From positions 1 through 30,281 of IMG/VR virus record IMGVR_UViG_3300045003_000045: 30,281 bases of DNA. One strand, written 5' to 3'. Below are positions 6,256 to 13,829 of this stretch, in pieces. How positions within the stretch are numbered: the stretch's first letter is position 1; each line of letters starts with the position of its first letter. The stretch is from a virus. Under the pieces are notes generated by a model that had not been told where the DNA came from, ran no database searches, and saw nothing but the letters and a program-made list of their open reading frames with translations. The translations under genes were made by a program, and so were the position numbers.

Positions 6256-6284
6256 AGCCCCGGAAGGAAGGCCGGGGCTATTTT
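6256..6284 (+). terminator. terminator-like hairpin before the DNA module
   Basis: AGCCCCGG at 6256-6263 pairs perfectly with CCGGGGCT at 6272-6279 around an 8-nt purine loop, followed by ATTTT. It lies 34 bp upstream of the ATPase gene at 6318, at the border between the small-gene region and the recombination genes. The short T-run makes it a moderate terminator. Confidence 0.6.
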
Positions 6285-6317
6285 AGAAAGCAAATTCTTA
6301 AAGACAAATACAAATCT

Positions 6318-7445
6318 ATGTTTAAAAAATTGGAAAACAATCGCCCTTTCGCAAAAATAGCCTTTGAAGGTTTTGCCGGTGACGGTAAATCATTCACGGC
6401 TACACAGGTTGCCATCGGCATCCATAAGTTAATTCAGTCCAAAAAGCCTATTGCCATCTTCGATACGGAAAGAGCCTTTAAAGCTCTGAAACCACAGTTT
6501 GACGCTGCAGGCATAGAAGCGGTAGTTGATGACGAAAACCGTAGCCTTGAAGCCTTGAACCAGGCAATCAAGTGGTGCGAAGAAGGTAACGCCGATGTGT
6601 TAATCATTGATTCAATAACTCATGTATACGAAGCATATCTGCAGGCATACATGAAATCGAAGAACCGGGTAAGGCTGCAATTCGATGACTGGGGAATCCT
6701 TAAACCAATGTGGAAGGAAAAGTTCTCTACGCCTTTCGTGCAGGCAAAAGTGCATATCATTTTCACCGGTCGCGCCGGTTATGAATATTCAGACGAAAAG
6801 AACGAAGAAACAGGAAAGCGTGAGATACGCAAATCTGGCATTAAAATGAAGGCCGAAAATGAAACAGCATTCGAGCCGGATATTCTGGTGCTGATGGAAA
6901 AGGAAATGCAGGTGCTTACCGACAAAAAACAGGTTTGGCGCGAAGCGACTATTTTAAAGGACCGTACCACTGTCATAGACGGGAAGACTTTCAAGAATCC
7001 CTCCTTCAATGACTTTTATCCTGCTATTGCCCAGTTACTTGATGGCACCATCCGCGAGTATTCCGGAAACGAAATCCCCGATTCATTCGAGGATTGGGAA
7101 AGCCGGTTTAATGCCCAGAAGATTAAGAAAGGGAAAGTAATCAGCGAAATAGAGGGAGCCTTCAATCTGATGAAGTTAAGCACGGGAGCCGCCGATAAAC
7201 AATTAAAGGCGGCTACGCTGAAGAAAGTATTTAATGTGCTTTCCATCGATAAGCTGGAAGATCTGAACCTGGGCATTCTTAACGATGGGTTGGAAATTAT
7301 GAACGACTTCGCCAATGCATACAACATCTATATGCAGCAGTGCCTGGATGATCAGAAAACGCCTGACCTGAAAAATGGCGTTGCCCCGATATTGGAAGAC
7401 ATTATTAAAGAACGCCGGGAGCCGTTGGCAATTTTAGATAAGTAA
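6318..7445 (+). CDS. phage RecA-like ATPase (Sak4/AAA_24 type)
   Basis: A 375-residue P-loop ATPase. The Walker A motif is GFAGDGKS at residues 18-25, and the Walker B motif is DVLIIDS at 93-99; 'FDTER' at 48-52 gives the acidic residue expected after strand 2 in this family. The N-terminal 230 residues match the phage nucleotide-binding (AAA_24) layout used by Sak4-type single-strand annealing proteins, which act with a phage SSB in recombination. The C-terminal 140 residues are helical and not recognised. Its stop overlaps the start of the NinB-like gene by one base, and the whole downstream block is about recombination and replication, which supports this role. A non-recombination ATPase function cannot be ruled out. 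Confidence 0.8.
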   Translation: MFKKLENNRPFAKIAFEGFAGDGKSFTATQVAIGIHKLIQSKKPIAIFDTERAFKALKPQFDAAGIEAVVDDENRSLEALNQAIKWCEEGNADVLIIDSITHVYEAYLQAYMKSKNRVRLQFDDWGILKPMWKEKFSTPFVQAKVHIIFTGRAGYEYSDEKNEETGKREIRKSGIKMKAENETAFEPDILVLMEKEMQVLTDKKQVWREATILKDRTTVIDGKTFKNPSFNDFYPAIAQLLDGTIREYSGNEIPDSFEDWESRFNAQKIKKGKVISEIEGAFNLMKLSTGAADKQLKAATLKKVFNVLSIDKLEDLNLGILNDGLEIMNDFANAYNIYMQQCLDDQKTPDLKNGVAPILEDIIKERREPLAILDK

Positions 7446-7882
7446 TGGAAAAGCTATCCTTAAATGGACATATAGACGACAAGGGCAACCTCCATGTTCA
7501 TAACAAGGATAGGCTACTTGAATGGGCGCGGCAATATCCCGGTAAGAATCTTATAATAAAATTCGAGCGCAAAGGAAGCAAACGAAGTGATCCGCAGAAT
7601 AGATACTACTGGGGTATTGTCATAAAAGAAATCACGCTACGCCTACGTGAATTAGGCCATCAATGGATAAGTGATGAAGATGTACACGATATGATGAAGC
7701 TCAAATTTAATTGTGAGCAGGTAGCCAGTGAAAACGGTGAATTAATGGAGCTTCCCAAAAGTACTACCGAATTAACAAAGACGCAGTTTAACGAGTATGT
7801 GGAGAACGTAAGAATGTGGGCCAGTGAATTTCTAGGCCTATGTATTCCTGATCCGAATCAGAATTTAACAATGCAGTTTTAG
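7445..7882 (+). CDS. NinB-like recombination mediator
   Basis: A 145-residue protein. The central 'KRSDPQNRYYWGIVI' resembles the NinB (lambda Orf) signature 'R..QN..yWa.l', and the ending 'NEYVENVRMWASEFLGLCIPDP' fits the C-terminal helix of that family. In lambda, Orf helps load recombinase on SSB-coated single-stranded DNA, replacing RecFOR. It overlaps the Sak4-like ATPase by 1 bp, a pair that makes functional sense. Length is close to the family norm. Confidence 0.75.
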   Translation: MEKLSLNGHIDDKGNLHVHNKDRLLEWARQYPGKNLIIKFERKGSKRSDPQNRYYWGIVIKEITLRLRELGHQWISDEDVHDMMKLKFNCEQVASENGELMELPKSTTELTKTQFNEYVENVRMWASEFLGLCIPDPNQNLTMQF

Positions 7883-7883
7883 T

Positions 7884-8159
7884 ATGATTTACAAAATACC
7901 GAAAGATAAGATTGACGAAATAGCACAAAAGCACGGGTATGTCTGTTTCGATTATCAGGAAAACATTGGTATGGCAAGCTATTCGGATGGCAACACCCGT
8001 ATTAATGTATATCTCACTAAAATGACCGTTGCCACCTGTCTTAATCATCCAAAGAAAGGAGCCACCCAATTATTCCGCCGAAATGTGACGGTGAAAATGA
8101 TGGAGGAGATATTTGAATACCCGCGTAAACATACTGGCAAAGGATATTATAAAAAATAA
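7884..8159 (+). CDS. conserved small phage protein of unknown function
   Basis: A 91-residue protein. The stretch 'YLTKMTVATCLNHPKKGATQ' followed by 'LFRRNVTVKMMEEIFEYPRKHTGKGYY' resembles a small protein I recall next to recombination genes in Bacteroidetes prophages, with no known function. It starts 2 bp after the NinB-like stop and its stop overlaps the start of the NinG-like gene by 1 bp, so it is translationally linked with both. A role in DNA metabolism is a guess from the neighbourhood. Confidence 0.75.
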   Translation: MIYKIPKDKIDEIAQKHGYVCFDYQENIGMASYSDGNTRINVYLTKMTVATCLNHPKKGATQLFRRNVTVKMMEEIFEYPRKHTGKGYYKK

Positions 8160-8716
8160 TGTATCAACGTTCAACCATACAACCTAAACTGGGCTTTTGT
8201 GCCCTATGTGCGAACAATAAAAAAATACCGCTGATAGCTGGTCTTTGTAATAACCATTATTGGGAAACCAGAAGAATTAAATCAGCGGTGAAAGCACAGG
8301 CGAAGGTCTTAAACGATAACCCGGATTTATCGACTGTAATCGACGACCTTGACATCATCTTTTCACAGGTCGTGAGGTTAAGCTATGCTGATGAATATGG
8401 AAACGTAGAGTGTTATACGTGCGGCACCGTGAAGCACTGGAAGCAAATGCAATGCGGTCACTTTATCCCCCGCGCCCATATGTTCACAAGATTCAGCGAA
8501 GATAACACCCGCCCACAATGTAAGAATTGCAATGAACATAAGGACGGTAATCTTATCGCCTTCGCTGAACACCTGGAACGTGACCGTAAAGGATCAGTAG
8601 AAACCTTACAAGCAAACGCCCGAATAATATGCCATTACTCTATTGATGAATTAAAATCAATGATAGGGGCATACTCGAAGAAGAAAAAAGAATTATTAAA
8701 AGGAATTTATCAATAA
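8159..8716 (+). CDS. NinG/Rap-like recombination nuclease
   Basis: A 185-residue protein of the NinG family. From about residue 60 it reads 'DDLDIIFSQVVRLSYADEYG', then a zinc-binding HNH-like core with CxxC ('CYTCGTV'), 'MQCGHFIPRAHMFTRF', and a second pair 'CKNCN' by about residue 125. The N-terminus adds a CxxC/CxxH cluster (CALC and LCNNHYW). Rap of lambda is a structure-specific endonuclease that cuts Holliday junctions and D-loops. All residues that I would expect for metal binding are present. It ends one base before the methyltransferase start. Confidence 0.85.
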   Translation: MYQRSTIQPKLGFCALCANNKKIPLIAGLCNNHYWETRRIKSAVKAQAKVLNDNPDLSTVIDDLDIIFSQVVRLSYADEYGNVECYTCGTVKHWKQMQCGHFIPRAHMFTRFSEDNTRPQCKNCNEHKDGNLIAFAEHLERDRKGSVETLQANARIICHYSIDELKSMIGAYSKKKKELLKGIYQ

Positions 8717-9601
8717 ATGGTCCCTGTAGCGAACTCATATTTCAGTGGCGGCGGCCTTTTCGATATCGGCCTGAAGGAAGCCGGCATAAAAATCAATCAG
8801 TCCTTGGACCTCGATGCAGAAGCAACCGAAGTTATGAAGATTAACAGGCATTACTTCGACCATGAAATTTTAACCGAGGACATTACCAAAAGAACCGTGC
8901 TTAGTCAGCCGAATGCGGATATAATGACATTCACCTACCCATGTACAAAATATTCAGCTGCAGCTGATATAAAAAACGCGCGCACAGGCGATGAATTATT
9001 TCTGCATGCTCTTCGCCATATAGCTGTTTCAGGGATCGAAATGTACATCGTGGAGAATGTGCCCGGAATGCGAAAGTTCAAGTTAGTGATGGAGGCAATG
9101 ACTAAGTTATCGGGTTATTATGTAAATGTCTTTTGTCCGATAAAAGCGCAATACTGGGTTCCGCAGGATCGTAAGAGGTTAATTGTTATCGGGTCAAAAA
9201 AGCCATTCTTTATTACGCCACCAAATGAAGCGGCTAACAGACCACGCATTAAAGATATCCTTGAAAATAATCCTGAAATTGAAATGCCTGATTATGTTTT
9301 AAGCCGACTAAAAGGCAAATACCGTGATAAACCTATCATTGTAGATCCCGATCAACCAGGCGTTATTGCTCCATGTTGTGTAGCGCATTATGCCAAGGAT
9401 TTAGGTACCCGCCTGGTTAAAGATAAGAAATCAAAGCACGGCGTACGCCCCTTTACTATAAGGGAATACGCAAGGCTTCAGGGCGTTCCTGATGATTACA
9501 TTTTTCCAGATAAACGAAGCAGCTATAAAATCATAGGTAACGGCGTGCCCGTACCCATGGCGCGCTGGGTTGGCATACAGGCAATGAGATACTTTAACTA
9601 A
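8717..9601 (+). CDS. DNA (cytosine-5-)-methyltransferase
   Basis: A 294-residue C5 methyltransferase that would methylate the carbon 5 of cytosine with S-adenosylmethionine. Motif I is FSGGGLFDIGL (9-19), motif IV is the catalytic PC at 75-76, motif VI is VENV with E113, motif VIII is QDRKR (150-154), the RPFTIREYARLQG region is motif IX (244-256) and GNGVPVP is motif X (274-280). Motif IV reads PCTKYS rather than the usual PCQxFS. The target-recognition region between motifs VIII and IX is short, about 85 residues. No restriction enzyme is adjacent, so it is an orphan enzyme, probably shielding phage DNA from host restriction or used as a regulatory mark. It starts directly after the NinG stop codon. 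Confidence 0.9.
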   Translation: MVPVANSYFSGGGLFDIGLKEAGIKINQSLDLDAEATEVMKINRHYFDHEILTEDITKRTVLSQPNADIMTFTYPCTKYSAAADIKNARTGDELFLHALRHIAVSGIEMYIVENVPGMRKFKLVMEAMTKLSGYYVNVFCPIKAQYWVPQDRKRLIVIGSKKPFFITPPNEAANRPRIKDILENNPEIEMPDYVLSRLKGKYRDKPIIVDPDQPGVIAPCCVAHYAKDLGTRLVKDKKSKHGVRPFTIREYARLQGVPDDYIFPDKRSSYKIIGNGVPVPMARWVGIQAMRYFN

Positions 9602-9607
9602 TCCATC

Positions 9608-9799
9608 ATGACCCTTGAAGACCAGACCAAACTAATCGAAGACCTGATTAAAGAGAATCCAGATACCACAATAAAGGACTTCTTAGAGTTGGCAAGAGAG
9701 ATTGATAAAATAACAGAAATGGCAACATTAGTTAAACTACAAACCTTTTTACATGGTAGAGTTAACCGATCAAAGCCTGATGCCTTTCGGGGCTTTTAA
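9608..9799 (+). CDS. hypothetical small protein
   Basis: A 63-residue, charged, helical protein ('TLEDQTKLIEDLIKENPDTT' and on) with no recognised family. It starts 6 bp after the methyltransferase stop. Its last 47 bases overlap the DUF3820-like gene in another frame, which is unusual for this compact genome but consistent with translational coupling. Confidence 0.55.
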   Translation: MTLEDQTKLIEDLIKENPDTTIKDFLELAREIDKITEMATLVKLQTFLHGRVNRSKPDAFRGF

Positions 9800-9950
9800 A
9801 GGTCACAAACTGGCAAATGTCCCTGCATGGTACTTACTTAAAATTTATGACGAAGGATGGATTTTCGATAACCTGAAGAAATACATAGACGATAACCGGC
9901 AGGCATTAGAAAGAGAAAAGAAAGAGGCAAACAAACAGATGAGACGATAA
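9753..9950 (+). CDS. DUF3820-like protein
   Basis: A 65-residue protein. 'MPFGAFKGHKLANVPAWYLL' followed by 'KIYDE' matches the DUF3820 pattern 'MPFGKyKGk.l.dvPadYLlwl'. Members are small proteins of unknown role found in phages and bacteria, and they can be linked with nucleases. The N-terminal 'ELTDQSL' before the MPFG motif also fits family members, so the ATG at 9753 is kept although an internal Met at 9780 exists. Confidence 0.75.
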   Translation: MVELTDQSLMPFGAFKGHKLANVPAWYLLKIYDEGWIFDNLKKYIDDNRQALEREKKEANKQMRR

Positions 9951-9992
9951 ACCAAAACTAATTACCAGAGTCCTTAAAAACCGATTTGTAGC

Positions 9993-10712
9993 ATGGCGAA
10001 AGATCCCGCCTTTTCATTTTACGCACAGGATTACCTCGTAGACACGTTCCAGTGGGACCGAGGATCAAAATCACTCCATGTCGATTTACTGGCCCTTTCA
10101 TGGATTAACGGATTTATTGAAGCTGATCCGTCCGGTACGCCTATTGGGTTAAGCGAGGAAGATAAAGCCCTTTGGCATGCCCGCGTTAAAACCAAATGGG
10201 ATTTAAAAGATGGGAAATTGGTTAATCCACGGTTGGAAGAAAGTCGCGCCCAAAGAAAGAAATTTTTAGCCGGTCAATCTGAAAAAGGGAAGAAGTCTGC
10301 CGAAAAAAGAACCAAACAGCCACCGGAAATTAACCACGGTTCAGCCACGGTTCAACAGGGGAGCAACCATTTGAAATCTGAAATAGAAAAAGAAATAGAA
10401 ATAGAAAACATAGATGGGGGTGTGGGGGGAGATTCGTTTTCGATCACTGTTGATCTGCCGCTGCCTGCAAATACTTTGGAAGCCGCAGAACGCAATCAGT
10501 TTGCGTTGACGCGAAGAAAAAATACTGCGCATATTCAGGCGCAATGGACGGTATTTCTTGCCGAGCGCGTTCACGATCCGCCAGAACGGAAAAGTCAGTT
10601 CAAGCAAATTTCTGATCTGACATCCTATTTCCTTAACTGGATACGAAACAAACATCCAAACAATGTTAAACAAAGAGTTGAACAAGTTGGCCGCCAGTTT
10701 GAACCTGACTGA
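9993..10712 (+). CDS. replication initiator-like protein (DUF1376 type)
   Basis: A 239-residue protein. The opening 'AFSFYAQDYLVDTFQW' and 'LHVDLLALSWINGFIEAD' match the DUF1376 (YdaU-like) N-terminus, a winged-helix domain of phage replication proteins. A basic linker with 'RAQRKKFLAGQSEKGKKSAE' is the part that often follows this domain. The C-terminal 80 residues contain a helix-rich domain ending in 'LTSYFLNWIRNKH' that resembles the end of DnaD/DnaT-like proteins. It precedes a DnaC-like helicase loader with a 50-bp overlap, the common initiator-loader pair. It would bind the phage origin, but no origin repeats are visible within the gene. Confidence 0.75.
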   Translation: MAKDPAFSFYAQDYLVDTFQWDRGSKSLHVDLLALSWINGFIEADPSGTPIGLSEEDKALWHARVKTKWDLKDGKLVNPRLEESRAQRKKFLAGQSEKGKKSAEKRTKQPPEINHGSATVQQGSNHLKSEIEKEIEIENIDGGVGGDSFSITVDLPLPANTLEAAERNQFALTRRKNTAHIQAQWTVFLAERVHDPPERKSQFKQISDLTSYFLNWIRNKHPNNVKQRVEQVGRQFEPD

Positions 10713-11619
10713 AAATGAACAGGAGCCATACCTTCTTACGAAAGAGGAAGAAGAACGGGCGATCGACAATGCTGTTATCCGAGCCAAACAGCATGCTGCA
10801 TGGAAGATGCGACGGCTCTTAATGTCGCAGGAGGAAATTTTTATCAAGCTCAGTGAAATTGACTGGACAGAACGTATAGACAAGGAAGGCGTTTTAAAGC
10901 TCGCCAATACTGCAAAATTGCAGGACCAATGGAATGAGCGGCAGCGTGATAAGCGTCGACAACAAGAGTCTGACAGGTTGAACCAGCTGCATGAGTTCTG
11001 GACGTATTCAAGGGTATTCAACCTGATGAAATGGAATAGCGAAAATGTGTTTGGGAAACCATTCAAACAGACGGCCGAAAACCTGCCGGTTATAAAAGCG
11101 CTCTGTTTTTTTGTGAGCAGGAATGACAGGTTCATGGAATTAGGTTATGACCCACTGAAAGGTTTACTCATCCGAGGCCCATCAGGAACCGGTAAAACGC
11201 ATTTGGTCCGATGTATAGAAAACAATGGCATCAATCCAATTTTAACGCAATCGATGCTTGAAATAACCGAAAGGATCAAGGATTATGGAGAATTTAAATT
11301 TGAATTGAACGGGCAAAAAATAATATATCTGGATGATGTCGGTACTGAGGAACCCGTTGTAAACTTCTTCGGAACAAAGATTGCCTGGTTCAAAAACTTT
11401 ATTGAAGGCGTTTATTTGAAAACAAAACTATTTAATCATCTCATCATTTCAAGCAATCTCAATTTCAAAGGAATAGAAGACCAATATGGATATCGTGTAG
11501 CAAGTAGAATGCGCGAAATGTTCAATGTGGTTGATTTAAAAGGATTGGATTTAAGAGATAAGAAAAATTTAAAATATGATTACCCTAACCTCGCTACAAA
11601 AAGGCAGTTTAATGGATAA
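10663..11619 (+). CDS. DnaC-like helicase loader ATPase
   Basis: A 318-residue AAA+ ATPase. The Walker A motif GPSGTGKT is at about 172-179, the Walker B motif IIYLDD at about 219-224, a sensor-I-like 'HLIISSNL' follows near 265, and the arginine-bearing 'RVASRMREMF' near 285 fits the arginine finger. The N-terminal 130 residues are helical and charged, likely the part that contacts the helicase or initiator. DnaC-type proteins load the replicative helicase onto single-stranded DNA at the origin. The phage encodes no helicase in this window, so it probably recruits the host enzyme. Its start overlaps the initiator gene by 50 bp and its stop overlaps the next gene by 8 bp. Confidence 0.85.
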   Translation: MLNKELNKLAASLNLTENEQEPYLLTKEEEERAIDNAVIRAKQHAAWKMRRLLMSQEEIFIKLSEIDWTERIDKEGVLKLANTAKLQDQWNERQRDKRRQQESDRLNQLHEFWTYSRVFNLMKWNSENVFGKPFKQTAENLPVIKALCFFVSRNDRFMELGYDPLKGLLIRGPSGTGKTHLVRCIENNGINPILTQSMLEITERIKDYGEFKFELNGQKIIYLDDVGTEEPVVNFFGTKIAWFKNFIEGVYLKTKLFNHLIISSNLNFKGIEDQYGYRVASRMREMFNVVDLKGLDLRDKKNLKYDYPNLATKRQFNG

Positions 11620-11812
11620 AGCGCCTGATAAGAAGACCTGCATACGCTGTAAAGAAGAGAAAGATCTAAAAGAATTTAGAAAAGACGAAAGCATGAAAGA
11701 CAACAAAAGCAGCGTATGCCGCGCCTGTGCAAAAGAAAGGACCAACCAAAATAAGCTGCGGCGCATAGAATACGGCAAACAATTCTTTGACGCTAAAACA
11801 TCGGCATTCTGA
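11612..11812 (+). CDS. small zinc-finger protein
   Basis: About 66 residues from the ATG at 11612; an upstream in-frame start at 11576 would lie wholly inside the previous gene. Two CxxC pairs, 'CIRCKEEKDLKEFRKD' and later 'SSVCRACAKER', form a zinc ribbon of the sort found at the front of phage recombination endonuclease VII-like and HNH proteins, but no nuclease core follows. It overlaps the loader by 8 bp and touches the VRR-NUC gene by 1 bp. A role as a nucleic-acid-binding partner is inferred only. Confidence 0.7.
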   Translation: MDKAPDKKTCIRCKEEKDLKEFRKDESMKDNKSSVCRACAKERTNQNKLRRIEYGKQFFDAKTSAF

Positions 11813-12090
11813 TGCGGCCCAAACGAGTAGATAGCAATCAGAAACATATTGTAAAGCAGCTAAGGAAATTAGGCGTATCAGTTCAGCACCTGCACATGGT
11901 AGGTCAAGGATGCCCGGATCTTTTATTGGGAGTCAGAAAACAAAATTTCCTGATCGAATTGAAAGACGATTCAAAACCGCCCAGCGCGAAAAAGTTGACA
12001 AAAGACGAAGAAGATTTTTTCAACGAATGGAAAGGCCAGGTAAATAAATGCGAAACGCTCGAAGATATTTTAAAAGTCATCGGATTTTAA
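11812..12090 (+). CDS. VRR-NUC domain nuclease
   Basis: A 92-residue PD-(D/E)xK nuclease. 'GQGCPDLLLGVRKQNFLIEL' gives PD at 35-36 and E49-x-K51 as the active site, and the ending 'LTKDEEDFFNEWKGQV' plus 'ILKVIGF' matches the short phage VRR-NUC proteins. Such enzymes are related to Holliday-junction resolvases and cut branched DNA in phage replication. The length is normal for a stand-alone member and all catalytic residues are present. The genome thus has two candidates for junction cutting, this one and the NinG-like protein. Confidence 0.85.
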   Translation: MRPKRVDSNQKHIVKQLRKLGVSVQHLHMVGQGCPDLLLGVRKQNFLIELKDDSKPPSAKKLTKDEEDFFNEWKGQVNKCETLEDILKVIGF

Positions 12091-12100
12091 ACGTAATCAA

Positions 12101-12388
12101 ATGAACACCAAAAAGACGGTCCTTTCCAAATTACAGGAAAGATACATAGATGAAAACTGGGAGCAATTTACTCACGAAGCGATAGCGGCTACGATCAAAG
12201 TAGCGCCATCGGTCGTTTCCTATTACTGCCAGCAGAAAGGATATCGAAAAATGAAAAAGGCTATTCAGCGCATAGAGGAAAAAGTAAAAGAGGATCAGCA
12301 AAAGAAGCGAATTAACCGCCCTCCAGCCATCTACAGCAACCGTTCCCATGAGGAAGTATTGAATTACTATGAAAATCTGGAAGTGTAA
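12101..12388 (+). CDS. putative helix-turn-helix protein
   Basis: A 95-residue basic protein. 'FTHEAIAATIKVAPSVVSYY' followed by 'CQQKGYRKMKK' reads as a helix-turn-helix, and a charged coiled coil follows at about 48-72. It may be a DNA-binding regulator or replication accessory. Its stop overlaps the start of the adenine methyltransferase gene by 1 bp. No close family recognised. Confidence 0.6.
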   Translation: MNTKKTVLSKLQERYIDENWEQFTHEAIAATIKVAPSVVSYYCQQKGYRKMKKAIQRIEEKVKEDQQKKRINRPPAIYSNRSHEEVLNYYENLEV

Positions 12389-13023
12389 TGCCAATAAGCG
12401 AAGTTTACAACGAAGATAATATGATCGGCATGGCCCGATACCCGGATAAGTTCTTTGATCTGGCTATAGTTGATCCTCCGTATGGGATAGGTCGGGATGG
12501 CTCTGTAAAAACTACCAGTAAGCATGGCGGAAGAAAGGCACACGCTTTTAAGGGATGGGATGACAAAATACCAAGCAGAAAATATTTCGATGAGTTATTT
12601 AGAGTATCCAAAAACCAAATAATATGGGGGGCAAATTATTTCACAGAGTTTTTGCCGCCTTCTATGGGTTGGATTTTTTGGGATAAGGGTCAAAGAATAT
12701 GCAATAGTGACGGGGAGCTAGCTTATAGTTCATTTGATCGCGCATTAAGATGTGTCGTTAAAAACAGGGTTGAGTTGCTAATTGAAGGCACTATTCATCC
12801 AACCCAAAAACCAATTTATTTATATCGATGGTTGCTTACCAACTACGCCCAACCCGGCTTTAAAATCTTCGACACGCACATGGGTAGCCAATCTTCCCGT
12901 ATAGCAGCTTTTCAAATGGGCTTTGATTATTGGGGATGGGAAATAGACAAAGATTATTTCGAGGCCGGTAACAAACGATTTAAAGAACAAACTGCACAAG
13001 GACAACTAAATTTTAAACCATGA
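12388..13023 (+). CDS. DPPY-type DNA methyltransferase (probably N6-adenine)
   Basis: A 211-residue methyltransferase of the group with the DPPY motif first. The catalytic motif DPPYGIG is at 29-35, and the SAM-binding FxGxG region reads 'FDTHMGSQSS' near 162-171, which has the beta-class order. 'HPTQKP' at about 138-143 is the conserved pre-motif-I sequence of this class. DPPY normally predicts N6-adenine rather than N4-cytosine transfer. There is little room for a target-recognition domain, as in small phage methyltransferases. No partner endonuclease is adjacent. Together with the C5 enzyme it probably protects phage DNA. Its stop overlaps the next start by 4 bp. Confidence 0.85.
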   Translation: MPISEVYNEDNMIGMARYPDKFFDLAIVDPPYGIGRDGSVKTTSKHGGRKAHAFKGWDDKIPSRKYFDELFRVSKNQIIWGANYFTEFLPPSMGWIFWDKGQRICNSDGELAYSSFDRALRCVVKNRVELLIEGTIHPTQKPIYLYRWLLTNYAQPGFKIFDTHMGSQSSRIAAFQMGFDYWGWEIDKDYFEAGNKRFKEQTAQGQLNFKP

Positions 13024-13262
13024 TAAAAACCCTCTTATTCTTCCTCGCCATAGCTTTTATACTCGCTTACCTGGCAGGAGCGAAAATAAATATGAAGCCC
13101 TTCAGCATAAAGTTTACCACACCTGCCTTAGCCATTGGCGTACTACTTATTGGGATAGGCTTGATCATCTGTTATTATAGCTTCTACGGTAAAGGATATG
13201 ATCACGGATGGGAAGATAGCAGGAACAATATTACGGGGCCGGTTAAAACAGTGAAGCCATGA
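13020..13262 (+). CDS. two-pass membrane protein
   Basis: An 80-residue protein with hydrophobic segments at about 3-20 ('TLLFFLAIAFILAYLAGA') and 36-55 ('ALAIGVLLIGIGLIICYYSF'), followed by a soluble tail starting 'YGKGYDHGWEDS'. The tail motif occurs in small phage membrane proteins that I recall without a known role. Its start overlaps the methyltransferase stop (ATGA) and its end overlaps the next gene by 4 bp. No lysis gene is recognisable nearby, so a holin role is not supported. Confidence 0.65.
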   Translation: MIKTLLFFLAIAFILAYLAGAKINMKPFSIKFTTPALAIGVLLIGIGLIICYYSFYGKGYDHGWEDSRNNITGPVKTVKP

Positions 13263-13792
13263 AGGTATTAACGTATTCCCAACGATTCCCCAAAGGGCAT
13301 CCGAAGGCAGGACAACCGACCTACTTCGTTGAAAAAGTTATGGCATGCCTTGCCGATGTTGTTCCCGGCTGGAAGATGAAAAACGACTTCGTCCAATACG
13401 ATTGGTATGAATACTATAACTGTACAATGCCTAAAGGACATACGGTAAGAATCGGCAACCATTGGAAAGCCGGAGATATGGCAAGTCTTCGGGTATGGTC
13501 TGGCCTACCTTATCGAAGCAAGCAAATTGAGTTTGCGCAAGTGGAGATTAAGAAAGTATGGGCTTTCGAACTGCGGCCAGTAAAGGTACATCTTGCGCGA
13601 GAAATAGAAATATATGGCTTCATCAATGATGAGTTGGTGACTAAGCCAGAAGCGAAGTTGTTGGCAAGTAATGACGGCTTGACCGTAGAAGATTTCGAAT
13701 CGTGGTTTTGTCCTGATGGGACAAAGTTCATATTAAGCCTTCCAATTTTCACCGGCCAAATAATATGTTGGTCAGATAAGATAAACTATTGA
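13259..13792 (+). CDS. conserved phage protein, possible ASCH/PUA-like fold
   Basis: A 177-residue protein opening 'MKVLTYSQRFPKGHPKAGQP', then 'TYFVEKVMACL', and with 'HTVRIGNHWKAGDMASLRVW' and 'GLPYRSKQIEFA' in the middle. The conserved 'R.G..W..GD..slRvWsg.PY.skq' pattern resembles ASCH-like RNA-binding domains, and I recall similar proteins in Bacteroidetes prophages. The final 'DGLTVEDFESWF' is also typical of that group. Function unknown, perhaps binding modified bases or RNA. It overlaps the previous gene by 4 bp. A 37-bp gap follows before the clamp-like gene. Confidence 0.7.
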   Translation: MKVLTYSQRFPKGHPKAGQPTYFVEKVMACLADVVPGWKMKNDFVQYDWYEYYNCTMPKGHTVRIGNHWKAGDMASLRVWSGLPYRSKQIEFAQVEIKKVWAFELRPVKVHLAREIEIYGFINDELVTKPEAKLLASNDGLTVEDFESWFCPDGTKFILSLPIFTGQIICWSDKINY

Positions 13793-13829
13793 ACCGGTAA
13801 ACCTGATTTAAAACATTAAAAGTAATAGC

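Noticed and set aside
10341-11135. 264-residue minus-strand ORF
   Set aside because: Antisense to the replication initiator and helicase loader, which have clear motifs; Cys/Ser/Phe-rich as expected for a shadow frame.
11663-11677. CTAAA-N4-TTTAG inside the zinc-finger gene
   Set aside because: Spacer is 4 and it lies in coding sequence, so it is not counted with the four late-motif sites.
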